Origin: Rohdeia mirabilis
GTDB taxonomy: Bacteria > Planctomycetota > UBA1135 > GCA-002686595
Length of the DNA: 64,000 bases
NCBI GenBank assembly: GCA_007750655.1
Contig: CP036290.1
Span: forward strand, 4,890,744 to 4,954,743
Reading direction: 5' to 3'
Below are positions 35,314 to 44,275 of this stretch, in pieces. Under the pieces are notes generated by a model that was given only the letters and a program-made list of their open reading frames with translations, had not been told where the DNA came from and searched no databases. Each line of letters starts with the position of its first letter. Within the stretch, counting starts at the first letter, position 1. A program made the translations under genes and the position numbers.

Positions 35314-37179
35314 ATGCTCGCCCTCGCCCTCGCCGCTGCCCTCACCGGCACGGCCACCGTTCCGCCCACGATCGCCTCGTCCGACGCGATCACCCAACAG
35401 GCCTACATCAAGGCCTCCAACACCGACGCGTTCGACGCCTTCGGTTCGCGCGTGGCCGTCTCCGGCACGACGATCGCGATCGCCGCCTACGGCGAGGACA
35501 GCCGCGCGAAGGGCGTGAACGGCGACGAGGCCGACAACAGCGCGTCGGGATCGGGCGCGGTCTACGTCTTCACGCGCTCCGGCAGCAGCTGGATCCAAGA
35601 GGCCTACCTGAAGCCTTCCAACACGGGCTACGAGGACGCGTTCGGCGCCAGCCTCGCCCTCGACGGCGACACGCTCGTGGTCGGCGCGACCCTCGAGGAC
35701 AGCGCGGCCACGACGATCGACGGCAACGGCGCCGACAACACCGCCGACGCAGCGGGCGCGGCCTACGTGTTCGTGCGCTCCGGCTCGACCTGGACCCAAC
35801 AGGCCTACCTGAAACCCTCGAACGCCCAGGCCGGCGACCTGTTCGGCGCGAGCGTCGACGTGGACGGCGACACGGTCGTGGTCGGCGCGCCGAACGAGGA
35901 CAGCTCGGCGACCGGCGTCGGCGGCGACGCGACGAACAACGCGGCGGTGCGCTCGGGCGCGGCCTACGTCTTCGTGCGCAGCGGATCGACGTGGACCCAA
36001 CAGGCCTACTTGAAGGCGTCGAACACCGATCCCGACGACGGCTTCGGCAGCGGTGTGCAGGTCGACGGCGACACGGTGGCCGTCGGCGCGAAGGGCGAGG
36101 ACAGCAGCGCGGAGGGCATCGACGGCGACGCGAGCGACAACAGCGCGCCGAACGCCGGCGCCGTCTACGTCTTCGCGCGCGCGGGCACGACCTGGAGCCA
36201 ACAGGCCTACGTCAAGCCGTCGAACACGAGCTTCAACGACATCTTCGGCGCCAGCCTCGCCCTGTCCGGCGACCTGCTCGCGATCGGCGCGACGGGCGAC
36301 AGCAGCCTCGCGACGGGCATCGGCGGCGACCCGCTCGCCTGGGGCGCCGACTTCTCGGGCGCGGTCCACGTCTTCGAGCGCGCGGGCACGACCTGGGCCC
36401 AGGACGCCTACCTCAAGGCCTCGAACACGGGCGCCTACGACCAGTTCGGCATCGCACTCGCGCTCGACGGCGAGCGACTGCTGGTCGGCGCCGAGGGCGA
36501 GTCGAGTCGCGCCGCCGGCATCGACGGCATCCAGTCGAACGACGGCGCCCAATCGGCGGGAGCGGCGTACCTGTTCGTGCGCACCGCCTCGAGCTGGTCC
36601 CAGCAGGCCTACCTCAAGGCCTCCAACTCGAGCGAGTTCGACCAGTTCGGCATCGATGTCGGCATCGACGGGGACACGCTCGTCGTCGGAGCCCCGGGCG
36701 AGGACAGCGCGTCGGTCGGCGTCGGCGGCATCCAGTTGGACGAGAACGCCGAGGACGCGGGCGCGGCGTACGCCTTCGACGTGGACTTCTGGCGCGCGGT
36801 CCCCGGCTGCTTCGGCAACACCGCGACGATCGCCGAACCGCAGGGCGTCGCGCGCATCGGCTCGATCGTCCCGGTCGCGGTGAGCGGTGCGACGGTCGGC
36901 AGCGGCATCCTCGCGACCTACTTCGGCGCGCTGGGCACCGACGGCTCGGGCTGCGGCACGCCGCTCGGAGCGGGCGAGGAGCTGCTGCTCCAGCTCGCGC
37001 CCTTCCCGCGCGCCCTCGCGCTCGCACCGCTGGTCGGCGGCAACGGCACGGCGCCCTTCCCGATCCCGAACCAGGCCGTGCTCGTGGGACTGCGGCTCAC
37101 GGTGCAGTCGGTGCTGCTCGACACGACCACGTTCCACGCGGAGTTCTCGAGCGCCCTCGAGTTCGCGGTCCGGCCGTAG
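35314..37179 (+). CDS. secreted FG-GAP (integrin-alpha-like) repeat protein
   Basis: 621 residues with a short signal peptide (MLALALAAALTGTA). From about residue 28 to 490 there are seven tandem repeats of about 63 residues, each containing QQAYLKASN, DxFGxxVxVDGDTLVVGA, GEDS and GAAYVFVRSG. These are FG-GAP repeats that fold as beta-propeller blades. The last 130 residues (VPGCFGNTATIAEPQG, GTDGSGCGTPLGAGEELLL) are a C-terminal module that I recall from planctomycete exported proteins and that may be a sorting signal. Probably cell-surface; binding partner unknown. Confidence 0.85.
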   Translation: MLALALAAALTGTATVPPTIASSDAITQQAYIKASNTDAFDAFGSRVAVSGTTIAIAAYGEDSRAKGVNGDEADNSASGSGAVYVFTRSGSSWIQEAYLKPSNTGYEDAFGASLALDGDTLVVGATLEDSAATTIDGNGADNTADAAGAAYVFVRSGSTWTQQAYLKPSNAQAGDLFGASVDVDGDTVVVGAPNEDSSATGVGGDATNNAAVRSGAAYVFVRSGSTWTQQAYLKASNTDPDDGFGSGVQVDGDTVAVGAKGEDSSAEGIDGDASDNSAPNAGAVYVFARAGTTWSQQAYVKPSNTSFNDIFGASLALSGDLLAIGATGDSSLATGIGGDPLAWGADFSGAVHVFERAGTTWAQDAYLKASNTGAYDQFGIALALDGERLLVGAEGESSRAAGIDGIQSNDGAQSAGAAYLFVRTASSWSQQAYLKASNSSEFDQFGIDVGIDGDTLVVGAPGEDSASVGVGGIQLDENAEDAGAAYAFDVDFWRAVPGCFGNTATIAEPQGVARIGSIVPVAVSGATVGSGILATYFGALGTDGSGCGTPLGAGEELLLQLAPFPRALALAPLVGGNGTAPFPIPNQAVLVGLRLTVQSVLLDTTTFHAEFSSALEFAVRP

Positions 37180-37264
37180 CCTCGCGCGCGCGGGAGCGGC
37201 ATCCTGGGCCCTCGTTCTCGAGTTTCGCCTCGATCGCCGCCGCACCTCTCGCTCGACGCCCGCC

Positions 37265-38161
37265 ATGACCACTCCCTTCGGCGACCGCCTGGCCGCCGCC
37301 ATCTCGAAGAAGGGCACGCCGATCCTGCTCGGCCTCGACCCGCACCTCGACCTCTTGCCGTCGCCCTTCGACGGAGCGGCCGACGCGCACCGCGACGTGA
37401 ACGAGCGCGCCGAGCTCATCGGCGACTTCTGCTGCCAACTCGTCGACGTGTGCGCCGACCGCGTGCCCGCCGTGAAGCCCCAGTCGGCCTTCTTCGAGCA
37501 ACTCGGCTCGGCCGGCGTCGCCGCCTTCGAGCGCGTCTGCGACCACGCGCGCGCGGCGGGCCTGTTGGTGGTCGGCGACGTCAAACGCGGCGACATCGCC
37601 TCGACCGCCGACGCCTACGCGCGCGCCTTCTTCGACCCGCCGATGGGCATCGGAGCCTGCGACGCGATCACGGTCTCGCCGTACCTGGGCGCCGACACGC
37701 TCGAGCCGTTCGCGAAGGCCGCGAAGACAGCGGGTGGAGGCCTGTTCGTGCTGGTGCGGACCTCGAACCCGGGCAGCGGCGCCTGGCAGGGACACGGCGC
37801 ACCGCCGGTCTCGGAACTCGTCGCGGCCGGTGTGCACGCGCTCGGTGCCGACACCCTGGGCGCGAGCGGCTACTCGTCGATCGGCGCGGTCTGCGGCGCG
37901 ACGCACCCCGACCAGCTCACGACCTGGCGCCAGTTGATGCCGCACGCCTTCTTGCTGTTGCCCGGCTACGGAGCCCAGGGCGCGACGGCGAAGGACGTGT
38001 CCGGCGCCTTCCGCCCCGACGGCACCGGCGCGATCGTCGCCTCGTCGCGCGGCATCGCCTTCGCCTACCGCACCGGGCACACCGACTGGAAGACGGCGGC
38101 CAGCGAAGCCCTCGACCACATGCGCTCGGACCTCGCGGGCGCGCTGCCCGGCGGCGCCTGA
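37265..38161 (+). CDS. pyrF: orotidine 5'-phosphate decarboxylase, type 2
   Basis: 298 residues from ATG 37265. The type 2 OMP decarboxylase signature is clear: LLGLDPHLDLLP, VPAVKPQSAFFEQLG and GLLVVGDVKRGDIASTADAYA (with the catalytic Lys of DVKRGDI), then VSPYLGADTLEPF, VLVRTSNPGS, SIGAVCGATHPDQL and LLLPGYGAQGATAKDV. It makes UMP from OMP in pyrimidine synthesis, in the cytosol. It lies 29 bp before bshC, and the two may be cotranscribed. Confidence 0.95.
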   Translation: MTTPFGDRLAAAISKKGTPILLGLDPHLDLLPSPFDGAADAHRDVNERAELIGDFCCQLVDVCADRVPAVKPQSAFFEQLGSAGVAAFERVCDHARAAGLLVVGDVKRGDIASTADAYARAFFDPPMGIGACDAITVSPYLGADTLEPFAKAAKTAGGGLFVLVRTSNPGSGAWQGHGAPPVSELVAAGVHALGADTLGASGYSSIGAVCGATHPDQLTTWRQLMPHAFLLLPGYGAQGATAKDVSGAFRPDGTGAIVASSRGIAFAYRTGHTDWKTAASEALDHMRSDLAGALPGGA

Positions 38162-38190
38162 CCGCCGCACCCCGCGCCGCACCACCACCG

Positions 38191-39882
38191 ATGCCGCAGG
38201 CCCGACACCTCGCCGGCGACGTGCTCGGCCTGAGCCCGCTCGCGCGCCACGTGTTCGCGGAACGGCCGTGGCCACGGGTGTTGGGCGGCGCAGGTGGCGT
38301 CCCGGTGCCCGCGCGCCTGGCCGAGTTCGAGGTCCCCGAGCCGCGTTTCGATCCGGCGCTCCTGGAACGCGGCGAACTGGTCGAGCGACTGCGCGCGCAC
38401 GTCGATCCGCACCACCCCGACCCGTCGCACCTGCACCCGGCGATCGACGCGTCCATCGCGAAGTTGGGCGATCCGCGCGGGCTGTGCGTGGTGGCGACGG
38501 CGCGCCCGGCGTTTTTGGGCGGCCCCCTGTCGAACCTGTACGCCGCGCTGCACGCCGCCGCGCTCGCGAAGGCTTTGGAGCGGCATCTCGAGCGCCCGGT
38601 CGCGCCGGTCCTGTGGATCCGTTCCGACGCGCACGACCAGGCGAATGCGCGCGATGCGTGGCTGCTCAACCAGCACCTCGACCTGACGCGCACGGGTCTG
38701 CCGTCGATGGGTTCGGGTCGGCGCCGGATCGGTGCGATCGAGCTGGGCGACTCGACCCACCGCCTCGCCGCGCTGGCGTCGCAACTGCGCCACGTGCTGC
38801 CCGAGACCGCGCACCGCGACCCGTCGATCGCGCTGTTCATGCCGCGTGCGGGCGAGACGCTCGGCGCGGCGCAGCGGCGTGCATTCGCGGCCCTGGTGGG
38901 CGGGCTCGGTGTGGTGTGCGTCGAGCCCGCGGCCCTGCGTCCGACCCTGTCGCGCGCGCTGGCTCGCCTGGTCGCGGTGGGCGGCGCGGGCCAACCGTCC
39001 GCTGTGCGCCTCGAGCCGTTCATGGACGTGTTCGACCTTCGCAGCGCGTCTTCGTCGTCCGAGGCCATCCTCGAGCGCGTCGAACTCGACCCCTACCACC
39101 CGGTCGCCGCCTACCGCAGCGACGAGGGCCAACAGCGCGCGCTGCACCTGGTGGACGATCAGTTCCTGTTCGCCGGCGAAGAGGGTCGGCGCAGCGCGTC
39201 CGAGCTGGCGGCCGAGATCGTCGCCGCGCCCGAGCGCTTCACGCCCGGACCGCTGCTCGAGCCGCTGGCGCGCGACCTCGTGCTGCCGGTCGTCGCCACG
39301 GTCGCGAGCGAGTGGGACGACCTGCGCGCGGCGTGCCTCGCGGTCGAGTGGCGTCGCGCCGTGGACGCACCGCGCCCCGCGCTGGTCCCGCGCCAGCGCG
39401 TGACGCTCGTGTCGGCGCTCGCGCGCGAATCGCTCACGAAGCGCGGAGTGGCGCTCGAGGACGTGCTGCGCGCGCGCGGACGGTTCGCACAGGAGGCGGA
39501 AGCGTCCGCGGATCGGCCGGCAGTGCTCGAGCGCCTGCGGGAGATGGCGCGGCGTCAGGCCGAGGAGTTGAAGGCCCTGCGTCCCGAGCTGGCCGAGGTC
39601 GAGAAGGGCCTCGCCCACCGCCTGCGTCGCGCCGCGGACGACAACCGCGCGGCGATCGACGCCATCACCGCGCGAGCCGAACGCGTGGCGGCGAACCGCA
39701 CCGGCAAGACCCGGCGGCACGAGCGGCGCCTCGAGAACACGCTGTTCCCGAAGGAGCGTCCGCAGGAGGAAGTGCTGACCACGCTGCAGTACACGAGCGC
39801 GTTCGGCACCGGTTGGATCGACGACCTGGCCGAGGCGGTGGACCCGTTGGCGAGCGAGCATCTGGTGCTCGAGCTTCAGTAG
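38191..39882 (+). CDS. bshC: putative cysteine ligase BshC (bacillithiol synthesis)
   Basis: 563 residues. Recognisable BshC features are FLGGPLSNLYAALHAAALAK (usual QAGLFTGPLYTIYK region), VAPVLWIRSDAHDQANAR (in place of the FWLASEDHDFxE block), the long central coiled-coil (LERLREMARRQAEELKALRP) and the C-terminal PKERPQEEVLTTLQYTSAFG. BshC joins cysteine to GlcN-malate in the last step of bacillithiol synthesis. The divergent middle motif lowers certainty. Neither bshA nor bshB is in this window. Confidence 0.8.
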   Translation: MPQARHLAGDVLGLSPLARHVFAERPWPRVLGGAGGVPVPARLAEFEVPEPRFDPALLERGELVERLRAHVDPHHPDPSHLHPAIDASIAKLGDPRGLCVVATARPAFLGGPLSNLYAALHAAALAKALERHLERPVAPVLWIRSDAHDQANARDAWLLNQHLDLTRTGLPSMGSGRRRIGAIELGDSTHRLAALASQLRHVLPETAHRDPSIALFMPRAGETLGAAQRRAFAALVGGLGVVCVEPAALRPTLSRALARLVAVGGAGQPSAVRLEPFMDVFDLRSASSSSEAILERVELDPYHPVAAYRSDEGQQRALHLVDDQFLFAGEEGRRSASELAAEIVAAPERFTPGPLLEPLARDLVLPVVATVASEWDDLRAACLAVEWRRAVDAPRPALVPRQRVTLVSALARESLTKRGVALEDVLRARGRFAQEAEASADRPAVLERLREMARRQAEELKALRPELAEVEKGLAHRLRRAADDNRAAIDAITARAERVAANRTGKTRRHERRLENTLFPKERPQEEVLTTLQYTSAFGTGWIDDLAEAVDPLASEHLVLELQ

Positions 39883-40129
39883 GCGGCGTGGTGGCAGTGG
39901 GGCGGCGTTGCGAACGAACCCCTCAACCCGCGCCCTGCGCCTTGTGCTACCGTCCGGCGATCGCGCTCTGCGGACCTACCCATGCCGCTGCGTGTTTGGC
40001 CAAGATCCACAAACCTCGCCCATGACGAACCTTGCTCGCGCTGCGGTGTCTACGCTCTGCGGACCCGCCGATGCTTCGCGGGGTTCGACGGGTCTGTACA
40101 AAACGCGTTAGCAGTCACAGAGAGATCAA

Positions 40130-40822
40130 ATGGCAGGTCGGCCGCCGAAAGTAGCTCACGTCAACAAAGCATTCCGTGCAGAAATCGCCTCTGCGCGAGG
40201 CTTGGTGGATGCAATGTCTGCCCTCCCAGCAAAGATTCACCCCTCAATTCAGGTGGGGGTTCATCCGAAACACCTACGGCAAGTTGTTGCCCTCGCATTC
40301 ATGGGCGTTGTCTCGGCATGGGAAGAATTCCTTGAGAGAACATTGGTTCGATATCTTGCTGGCGCCAGTGCCGATAGCGGCTACTCACCAGCGTTGAAGC
40401 ACGGCTCTGCGAATTCTTTGGCCCATGCCTACGAAGTGCTGTCCCTGAATGTTGACTACAACCCGCAGCGCGACTACCTGAAAGCTTCAGATGCACGCTG
40501 GGTTTGGCGGACCGCCGATTTTTTCTTTTCTAGTCACCCGTATGGCGCACTTAACAACAAGGCCGATCTTCTGAAGAATGCCAGTCGCATCCGAAATCGC
40601 ATCGCCCATGATTCTGAGAAGTGCAAGTCGGATTTCAGAGTTGCAGCTCTCTGGTTTCTTCAGCCGGCGAACGGTCAACTGACACAAGGATACGGCCCTG
40701 GCTCACTGCTCCTAGATACGGCACAGCGGAACTTCGGCAACCAAATAAACCAAGCCGGCATATCGCACTTTGAAGCGTACATGCGTGCCTTTGAATCTCT
40801 GGCCGGGAGCGTTGTGCCGTGA
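40130..40822 (+). CDS. HEPN-domain protein (RiboL-PSP-HEPN-like)
   Basis: 230 residues. An all-helical protein with a HEPN RNase-type motif RIRNRIAHDS (R-x4-H) at about residue 155 and another helix FMGVVSAWEEFLERTLVRYL typical of the MAE_28990/RiboL-PSP-HEPN group. HEPN proteins cut RNA and serve as toxins or defence effectors. No antitoxin or nucleotidyltransferase partner is visible next to it. It is the first cassette gene, in low-GC sequence, so horizontally acquired. Confidence 0.75.
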   Translation: MAGRPPKVAHVNKAFRAEIASARGLVDAMSALPAKIHPSIQVGVHPKHLRQVVALAFMGVVSAWEEFLERTLVRYLAGASADSGYSPALKHGSANSLAHAYEVLSLNVDYNPQRDYLKASDARWVWRTADFFFSSHPYGALNNKADLLKNASRIRNRIAHDSEKCKSDFRVAALWFLQPANGQLTQGYGPGSLLLDTAQRNFGNQINQAGISHFEAYMRAFESLAGSVVP

Positions 40823-40827
40823 TGACT

Positions 40828-40926
40828 GCCAACAAATCGTTGCACCGGACATTTAACCCGCCACCCGTTTTTGCTACCGCAAAAACAGGTATCGGCTCAA
40901 CTGCCGGTGAACTCACGCGTTGCACG
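40828..40926 (+). repeat. attC-like site 1
   Basis: The left end (AACAAATCGTTGCACCGG) and right end (CCGGTGAACTCACGCGTTG) pair as reverse complements with small mismatches, as in attC folded arms. The right consensus core is GTTGCAC rather than GTTRRRY, so it is degenerate. Confidence 0.6.
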
Positions 40927-40947
40927 GACAATGCTGACGGTGCCTTG

Positions 40948-41214
40948 ATGGCTTGGACTGCTACCGCACTACTGGGGCTGCTGTCCGTGACGTTCATCGT
41001 TGGCAATCCGCTCTGCGGCTTGCGCGCCATGCGTGCGGGAAGGGGCTACTCGTTTGTCCCCCTCGTGGGTGGGCTCGCTGGCGCGGCCGCGATCTTGATC
41101 TGCCCCTGCTCGATCTCCGAATGGTGGGTGCTCGCGCCTCTCATGTTGGACTATTCCATCCCCTGCCTTCTCGCCCTACCGGTTATCATGATGACTCGTC
41201 GCGGCTCGACCTAG
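40948..41214 (+). CDS. small hydrophobic cassette protein
   Basis: 88 residues from ATG 40948. Three predicted membrane helices: ATALLGLLSVTFIVG, VGGLAGAAAILICPC and LMLDYSIPCLLALPVIM. It begins about 20 nt after attC site 1 and ends just before site 2, so it is one complete cassette. No family is recognised. Small membrane proteins are common cassette cargo. Confidence 0.55.
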   Translation: MAWTATALLGLLSVTFIVGNPLCGLRAMRAGRGYSFVPLVGGLAGAAAILICPCSISEWWVLAPLMLDYSIPCLLALPVIMMTRRGST

Positions 41215-41220
41215 CGCCAC

Positions 41221-41302
41221 GCAACACGCCGATGCAGTGGATGGCCGCTCCCGCTCGCTTCGCTCGCTCCCGAGGCCACCACTAATGGACAAGGCGTTCG
41301 GC
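41221..41302 (+). repeat. attC-like site 2
   Basis: AACACGCCGATGCAGTGG at the left pairs with CCACTAATGGACAAGGCGTT at the right; between them is a short nested hairpin (CCCGCTCGCTTCGCTCGC). The first 26 bp are identical with site 4 (44142), so both cassettes share one attC family. Confidence 0.65.
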
Positions 41303-41410
41303 GGACCGTGATGGAGCATCCCTAACGCCATGGCCAAGACGGCATCACCTAAACGGCACGCACGGACCAGCCATTCGACGGACGGCTCAATGAGGGCGGA
41401 AGACGAACCA

Positions 41411-42583
41411 ATGAATCGAAGCCTGCATGCAGCCAAGTCTGCCAAGCAAGACGAATTTTATACCCAGTACGGCGACATCCAGAAGGAAGCTGAAGCCTAC
41501 CTAGAGTTCGACGCGGACACCTTCCGCGACAAAATCGTTTACTGCAACTGCGATGACCCCTTCGAGAGCAACTTCTTCAAGTACTTCGCCGCCAACTTCA
41601 ACAAGCTCGGCCTGAAGAAGCTCATCACCACCAGCTACGACGGATCTCCCATTGCGGGGCAAATGACGCTGTTTCCGGAATACGACGAGGGCAACGGTAA
41701 GCGGCAAAAGCCGAAGGCGCTGGCCGTCATCCTCGACCACGTCAAGGACGAGGACGGCGACGGCGCGGCGAACGTGACCGACGTCGAGATATTCCTCAAG
41801 CGCAACAAGGCCGCTCGAAGATCGCTCAAGGGCAACGACCGATACCCCGGGGGAGACTTCCGCAGCCCCGAGTGCGTCGCGTTTCTCAAGGAAGCCGACA
41901 TCGTCATCACCAACCCGCCGTTCTCGCTGTTCCGAGAGTACGTAGTGCAGCTCGTGGAGCACGGGAAGAAGTTCCTGATTATCGGCAGCAAGAACGCGAT
42001 CACCTACAAGGAGATCTTCCCGCTCGTCAAAGAGAACAAGATGTGGGTTGGAGCGGGTTTTGCCAAAGGGAATGCGTATTTCAGCATCCCTGCGTATAGG
42101 GTGAGGGAGTTCGCCAACGGCGTCTATGACAAGAGCACGGGGTTGGTCAAGTTTCGGAACGTAGGATGGTTCACGAATCTCGACCACGGCCGACGCCATG
42201 AAGAGCTGAAGTGTATGAGCATGGCCGACAACTTGAAGTTCAGCAAGCACAAGAAGATCAAGGGCAAGAGAGAGTACGACCGGTACGACAACTACGACGC
42301 GATCGAAGTCCCCTACACCGACGCTATCCCCGAGGACTACAAGGGAGCTATGGGCGTTCCGATTAGCTTTCTCGACCGGCACAACCCGGAACAGTTTGAG
42401 ATACTGGGCATTACAGACCGGGACAACAACTCCGGACTCAAGACCAAAGAATACTCAGACGCAGATGCTCCAAACTACGGTGATCTGAATCGTCGCGGGG
42501 CGATCCGCGTTGGGAGCAAGCTCGTGTCAACCTACGCTCGCCTGCTGATCCGCCACCGCCGACCGACCAAGGGGAAGAAGTGA
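41411..42583 (+). CDS. EcoRI-type adenine-specific DNA methyltransferase
   Basis: 390 residues from ATG 41411 (MNRSLHAAKSAKQDEFYTQY; an ATG at 41330 is in frame but covers sequence next to the attC). Motifs of the EcoRI methylase family (PF13651): IVYCNCDDPFESNFFKYF (AdoMet-binding DPF region), ADIVITNPPFSLFREYV (the NPPF catalytic loop of N6-adenine methylases) and KNAITYKEIFPLV. It should methylate adenine in a short recognition site. The downstream nuclease-like gene overlaps its stop by 4 bp (GTGA), so they form a coupled restriction-modification pair. Confidence 0.88.
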   Translation: MNRSLHAAKSAKQDEFYTQYGDIQKEAEAYLEFDADTFRDKIVYCNCDDPFESNFFKYFAANFNKLGLKKLITTSYDGSPIAGQMTLFPEYDEGNGKRQKPKALAVILDHVKDEDGDGAANVTDVEIFLKRNKAARRSLKGNDRYPGGDFRSPECVAFLKEADIVITNPPFSLFREYVVQLVEHGKKFLIIGSKNAITYKEIFPLVKENKMWVGAGFAKGNAYFSIPAYRVREFANGVYDKSTGLVKFRNVGWFTNLDHGRRHEELKCMSMADNLKFSKHKKIKGKREYDRYDNYDAIEVPYTDAIPEDYKGAMGVPISFLDRHNPEQFEILGITDRDNNSGLKTKEYSDADAPNYGDLNRRGAIRVGSKLVSTYARLLIRHRRPTKGKK

Positions 42584-43755
42584 TAACCACCCTGCGCACC
42601 GACCTCACCGTCGCCGACGTCTGCAACGGCTTCGTCTACAACCAGCTCGAAGGCAAAGGCCTGTTCGGCCTGGGCGGAAAGCTCACCATTCAACCAGAGT
42701 ACCAGCGGAACTACATCTACGCCGAGGGAAGCGGGAAGCGAGAGCAGGCGGTCATTCGCTCGCTGCTCAAGGGGTATCCGCTCGGGCTGATCTACTTCAA
42801 CACGGTCGGACCGGACAAGTTCGAGGTGCTCGACGGCCAGCAGCGCATCACCAGCATCGGGCGGTTCGTCACGAACAAGTTTGCCATCATGGACGGCCCC
42901 AACCCGCAGATGTTCGACAGCCTGCCAGGCGACCAGCAGAAGCGGATAGCGGCCTCGAAGCTCTTGATCTACGAGTGCGAAGGGACCGAGACGGAGATCA
43001 AGCAATGGTTCGAGACGATCAACATCGCCGGCGTGCCGCTCAATGAGCAGGAGCTGTTGAACGCGATCTACTCCGGCCCGTTCGTCACGAAGGCCAAGGA
43101 AGAATTCAGCAACAGCCAGAACGCGAACATCCAGAAGTGGAGCGCCTACATTAAGGGCAGCGCAAACCGGCAGGATTTCTTGCAGCGGGCGCTGGGGTGG
43201 GTGAGCAAGGACGCCCCGGGGGGGATCGGCGGGTACATGAGCGCCCACCGCTACGACAAGAGCATCAACGAGCTCACGACCTATTTCAATGCGGTGATCG
43301 ATTGGGGGTCAACTGTTTTCGAGGACGTGAAGAAGGAAATGCAGGGACTTGAATGGGGAGCGCTCTACGAGCGATACCACGCGCAGTCGTATGACCCAAA
43401 GAAGGTGTCCGCCGACGTGAAGCGGCTCTACGCCAACCCTTACGTCCAGAAGCGGCGCGGGGTGTTCGAGTTCATCCTCGGCGGCAAGGTGGAGACGAAG
43501 CTCCTTGAAGTGCGCGTGTTCGACGATGCCACCAAGCAGTCCGTCTACGAGAAGCAGACGAGGGTCGCGGAGGCCAGAGGCAAGTCCAACTGCCCGCTGT
43601 GCGCTGTGGGTCACGATGCCAACAAGGGCAGGATCTACAAGCTCGACGAGATGGACGCTGACCACGTTTCGGCATGGAGCAAGGGCGGGGATTCTTCGGC
43701 TAAGAACTGCCAAATGCTCTGTGTCACGCACAACCGAGCGAAGGGCAATCGATAG
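42580..43755 (+). CDS. DUF262-HNH endonuclease (restriction partner)
   Basis: 391 residues from GTG 42580, overlapping the methyltransferase stop. Residues 85-89 are DGQQR, the ParB/Srx-like DUF262 nucleotide-binding motif also seen in GmrS. LNEQELLNAIYSG and QDFLQRALGWV continue the DUF262 helical region. The C-terminus (CPLCAVGH ... DADHVSAWSKGGDSS ... CVTHNRAKGN) is an HNH nuclease with two Cys pairs for zinc and the DHV catalytic block. DUF262-HNH proteins usually act alone against modified DNA (type IV) or with partners; here it is translationally coupled to a methyltransferase. It should cut DNA, with the methyltransferase protecting the host. Confidence 0.85.
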   Translation: MITTLRTDLTVADVCNGFVYNQLEGKGLFGLGGKLTIQPEYQRNYIYAEGSGKREQAVIRSLLKGYPLGLIYFNTVGPDKFEVLDGQQRITSIGRFVTNKFAIMDGPNPQMFDSLPGDQQKRIAASKLLIYECEGTETEIKQWFETINIAGVPLNEQELLNAIYSGPFVTKAKEEFSNSQNANIQKWSAYIKGSANRQDFLQRALGWVSKDAPGGIGGYMSAHRYDKSINELTTYFNAVIDWGSTVFEDVKKEMQGLEWGALYERYHAQSYDPKKVSADVKRLYANPYVQKRRGVFEFILGGKVETKLLEVRVFDDATKQSVYEKQTRVAEARGKSNCPLCAVGHDANKGRIYKLDEMDADHVSAWSKGGDSSAKNCQMLCVTHNRAKGNR

Positions 43756-43805
43756 TGTGTCCGCGACGCGCGCCAGCAGGAGAAGCGGGTGGGGCGGCTG
43801 GGCCG

Positions 43806-43872
43806 CCGTACAACCGGTTGCAGCGGACGGTCGGCTGCGCCGCCCGCCGCTGAACCGCTACTCGTTGGGTTG
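43806..43872 (+). repeat. attC-like site 3
   Basis: CGGTTGCAGCGG on the left pairs with CCGCTGAACCG on the right, leaving one extra-helical base as in true attC arms. It ends with GTTGGGT (43864-43870), a perfect match to the GTTRRRY recombination core. This is the best attC in the cluster and closes the restriction-modification cassette. Confidence 0.75.
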
Positions 43873-43898
43873 ACAACGGCGGTACATCCCTTCACCCG

Positions 43899-44144
43899 AT
43901 GACCGACTACACCTACAAGGTCGTGCCCTTCCTCGGATCCCTCGCCAATCGAGGCAAGATCGGCGAGGTGAGCAAGCAACTCGAGTCGTTGATCAACGAG
44001 GGCGCTAGGAACGGGTGGGAGTTCCACTCTGTCACGACCGTGGCGTTGGAAGTGAAGCCGGGGTGCCTTGGAGCGCTCCTCTCGCAAGGGCCGACGTATG
44101 TGCGCCATGACCAAGTGGTCTTTCGGCGGCGACTCGCCACCTAA
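43899..44144 (+). CDS. small DUF4177-like cassette protein
   Basis: 81 residues. MTDYTYKVVPFLGSLANRG starts an alpha/beta fold with a long helix (EVSKQLESLINEGARNGWEF) and strands SVTTVALEV and DQVVFRR, as in DUF4177 (a phage or cassette-borne small domain). The function is unknown. It fills the whole cassette between attC sites 3 and 4. Confidence 0.65.
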   Translation: MTDYTYKVVPFLGSLANRGKIGEVSKQLESLINEGARNGWEFHSVTTVALEVKPGCLGALLSQGPTYVRHDQVVFRRRLAT

Positions 44145-44220
44145 CACGCCGATGCAGTGGATGGCCGCGTCCAACCGCCGCGCTCGCTCTCGCGGTCACG
44201 ACCGATCTACGCGGCGTCGC
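44142..44220 (+). repeat. attC-like site 4 (right end of cluster)
   Basis: Begins with the same 26 bp as site 2 and contains an inner inverted pair; the right core is GGCGTCGC, a degenerate GTTRRRY. It ends the low-GC patch. Confidence 0.6.
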
Positions 44221-44275
44221 ACCGCGGAAGACCCGCAACCATCCGTCGCGCTGGGCAGTCTTCTCCCCGATGACG

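Larger units (their letters stand above)
39900..44220 (+). mobile_element. integron gene-cassette cluster without integrase (CALIN-like)
   Basis: A 4.3-kb stretch of clearly lower GC than both flanks. It carries six genes, all on the plus strand, separated by folded repeats that look like attC sites (40828, 41221, 43806, 44142) and a weaker left boundary ending in CGTTAGCA near 40104. No integrase or promoter-bearing intI is in the window. It is bounded by bshC on the left and an exported-protein gene on the right. Confidence 0.7.
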
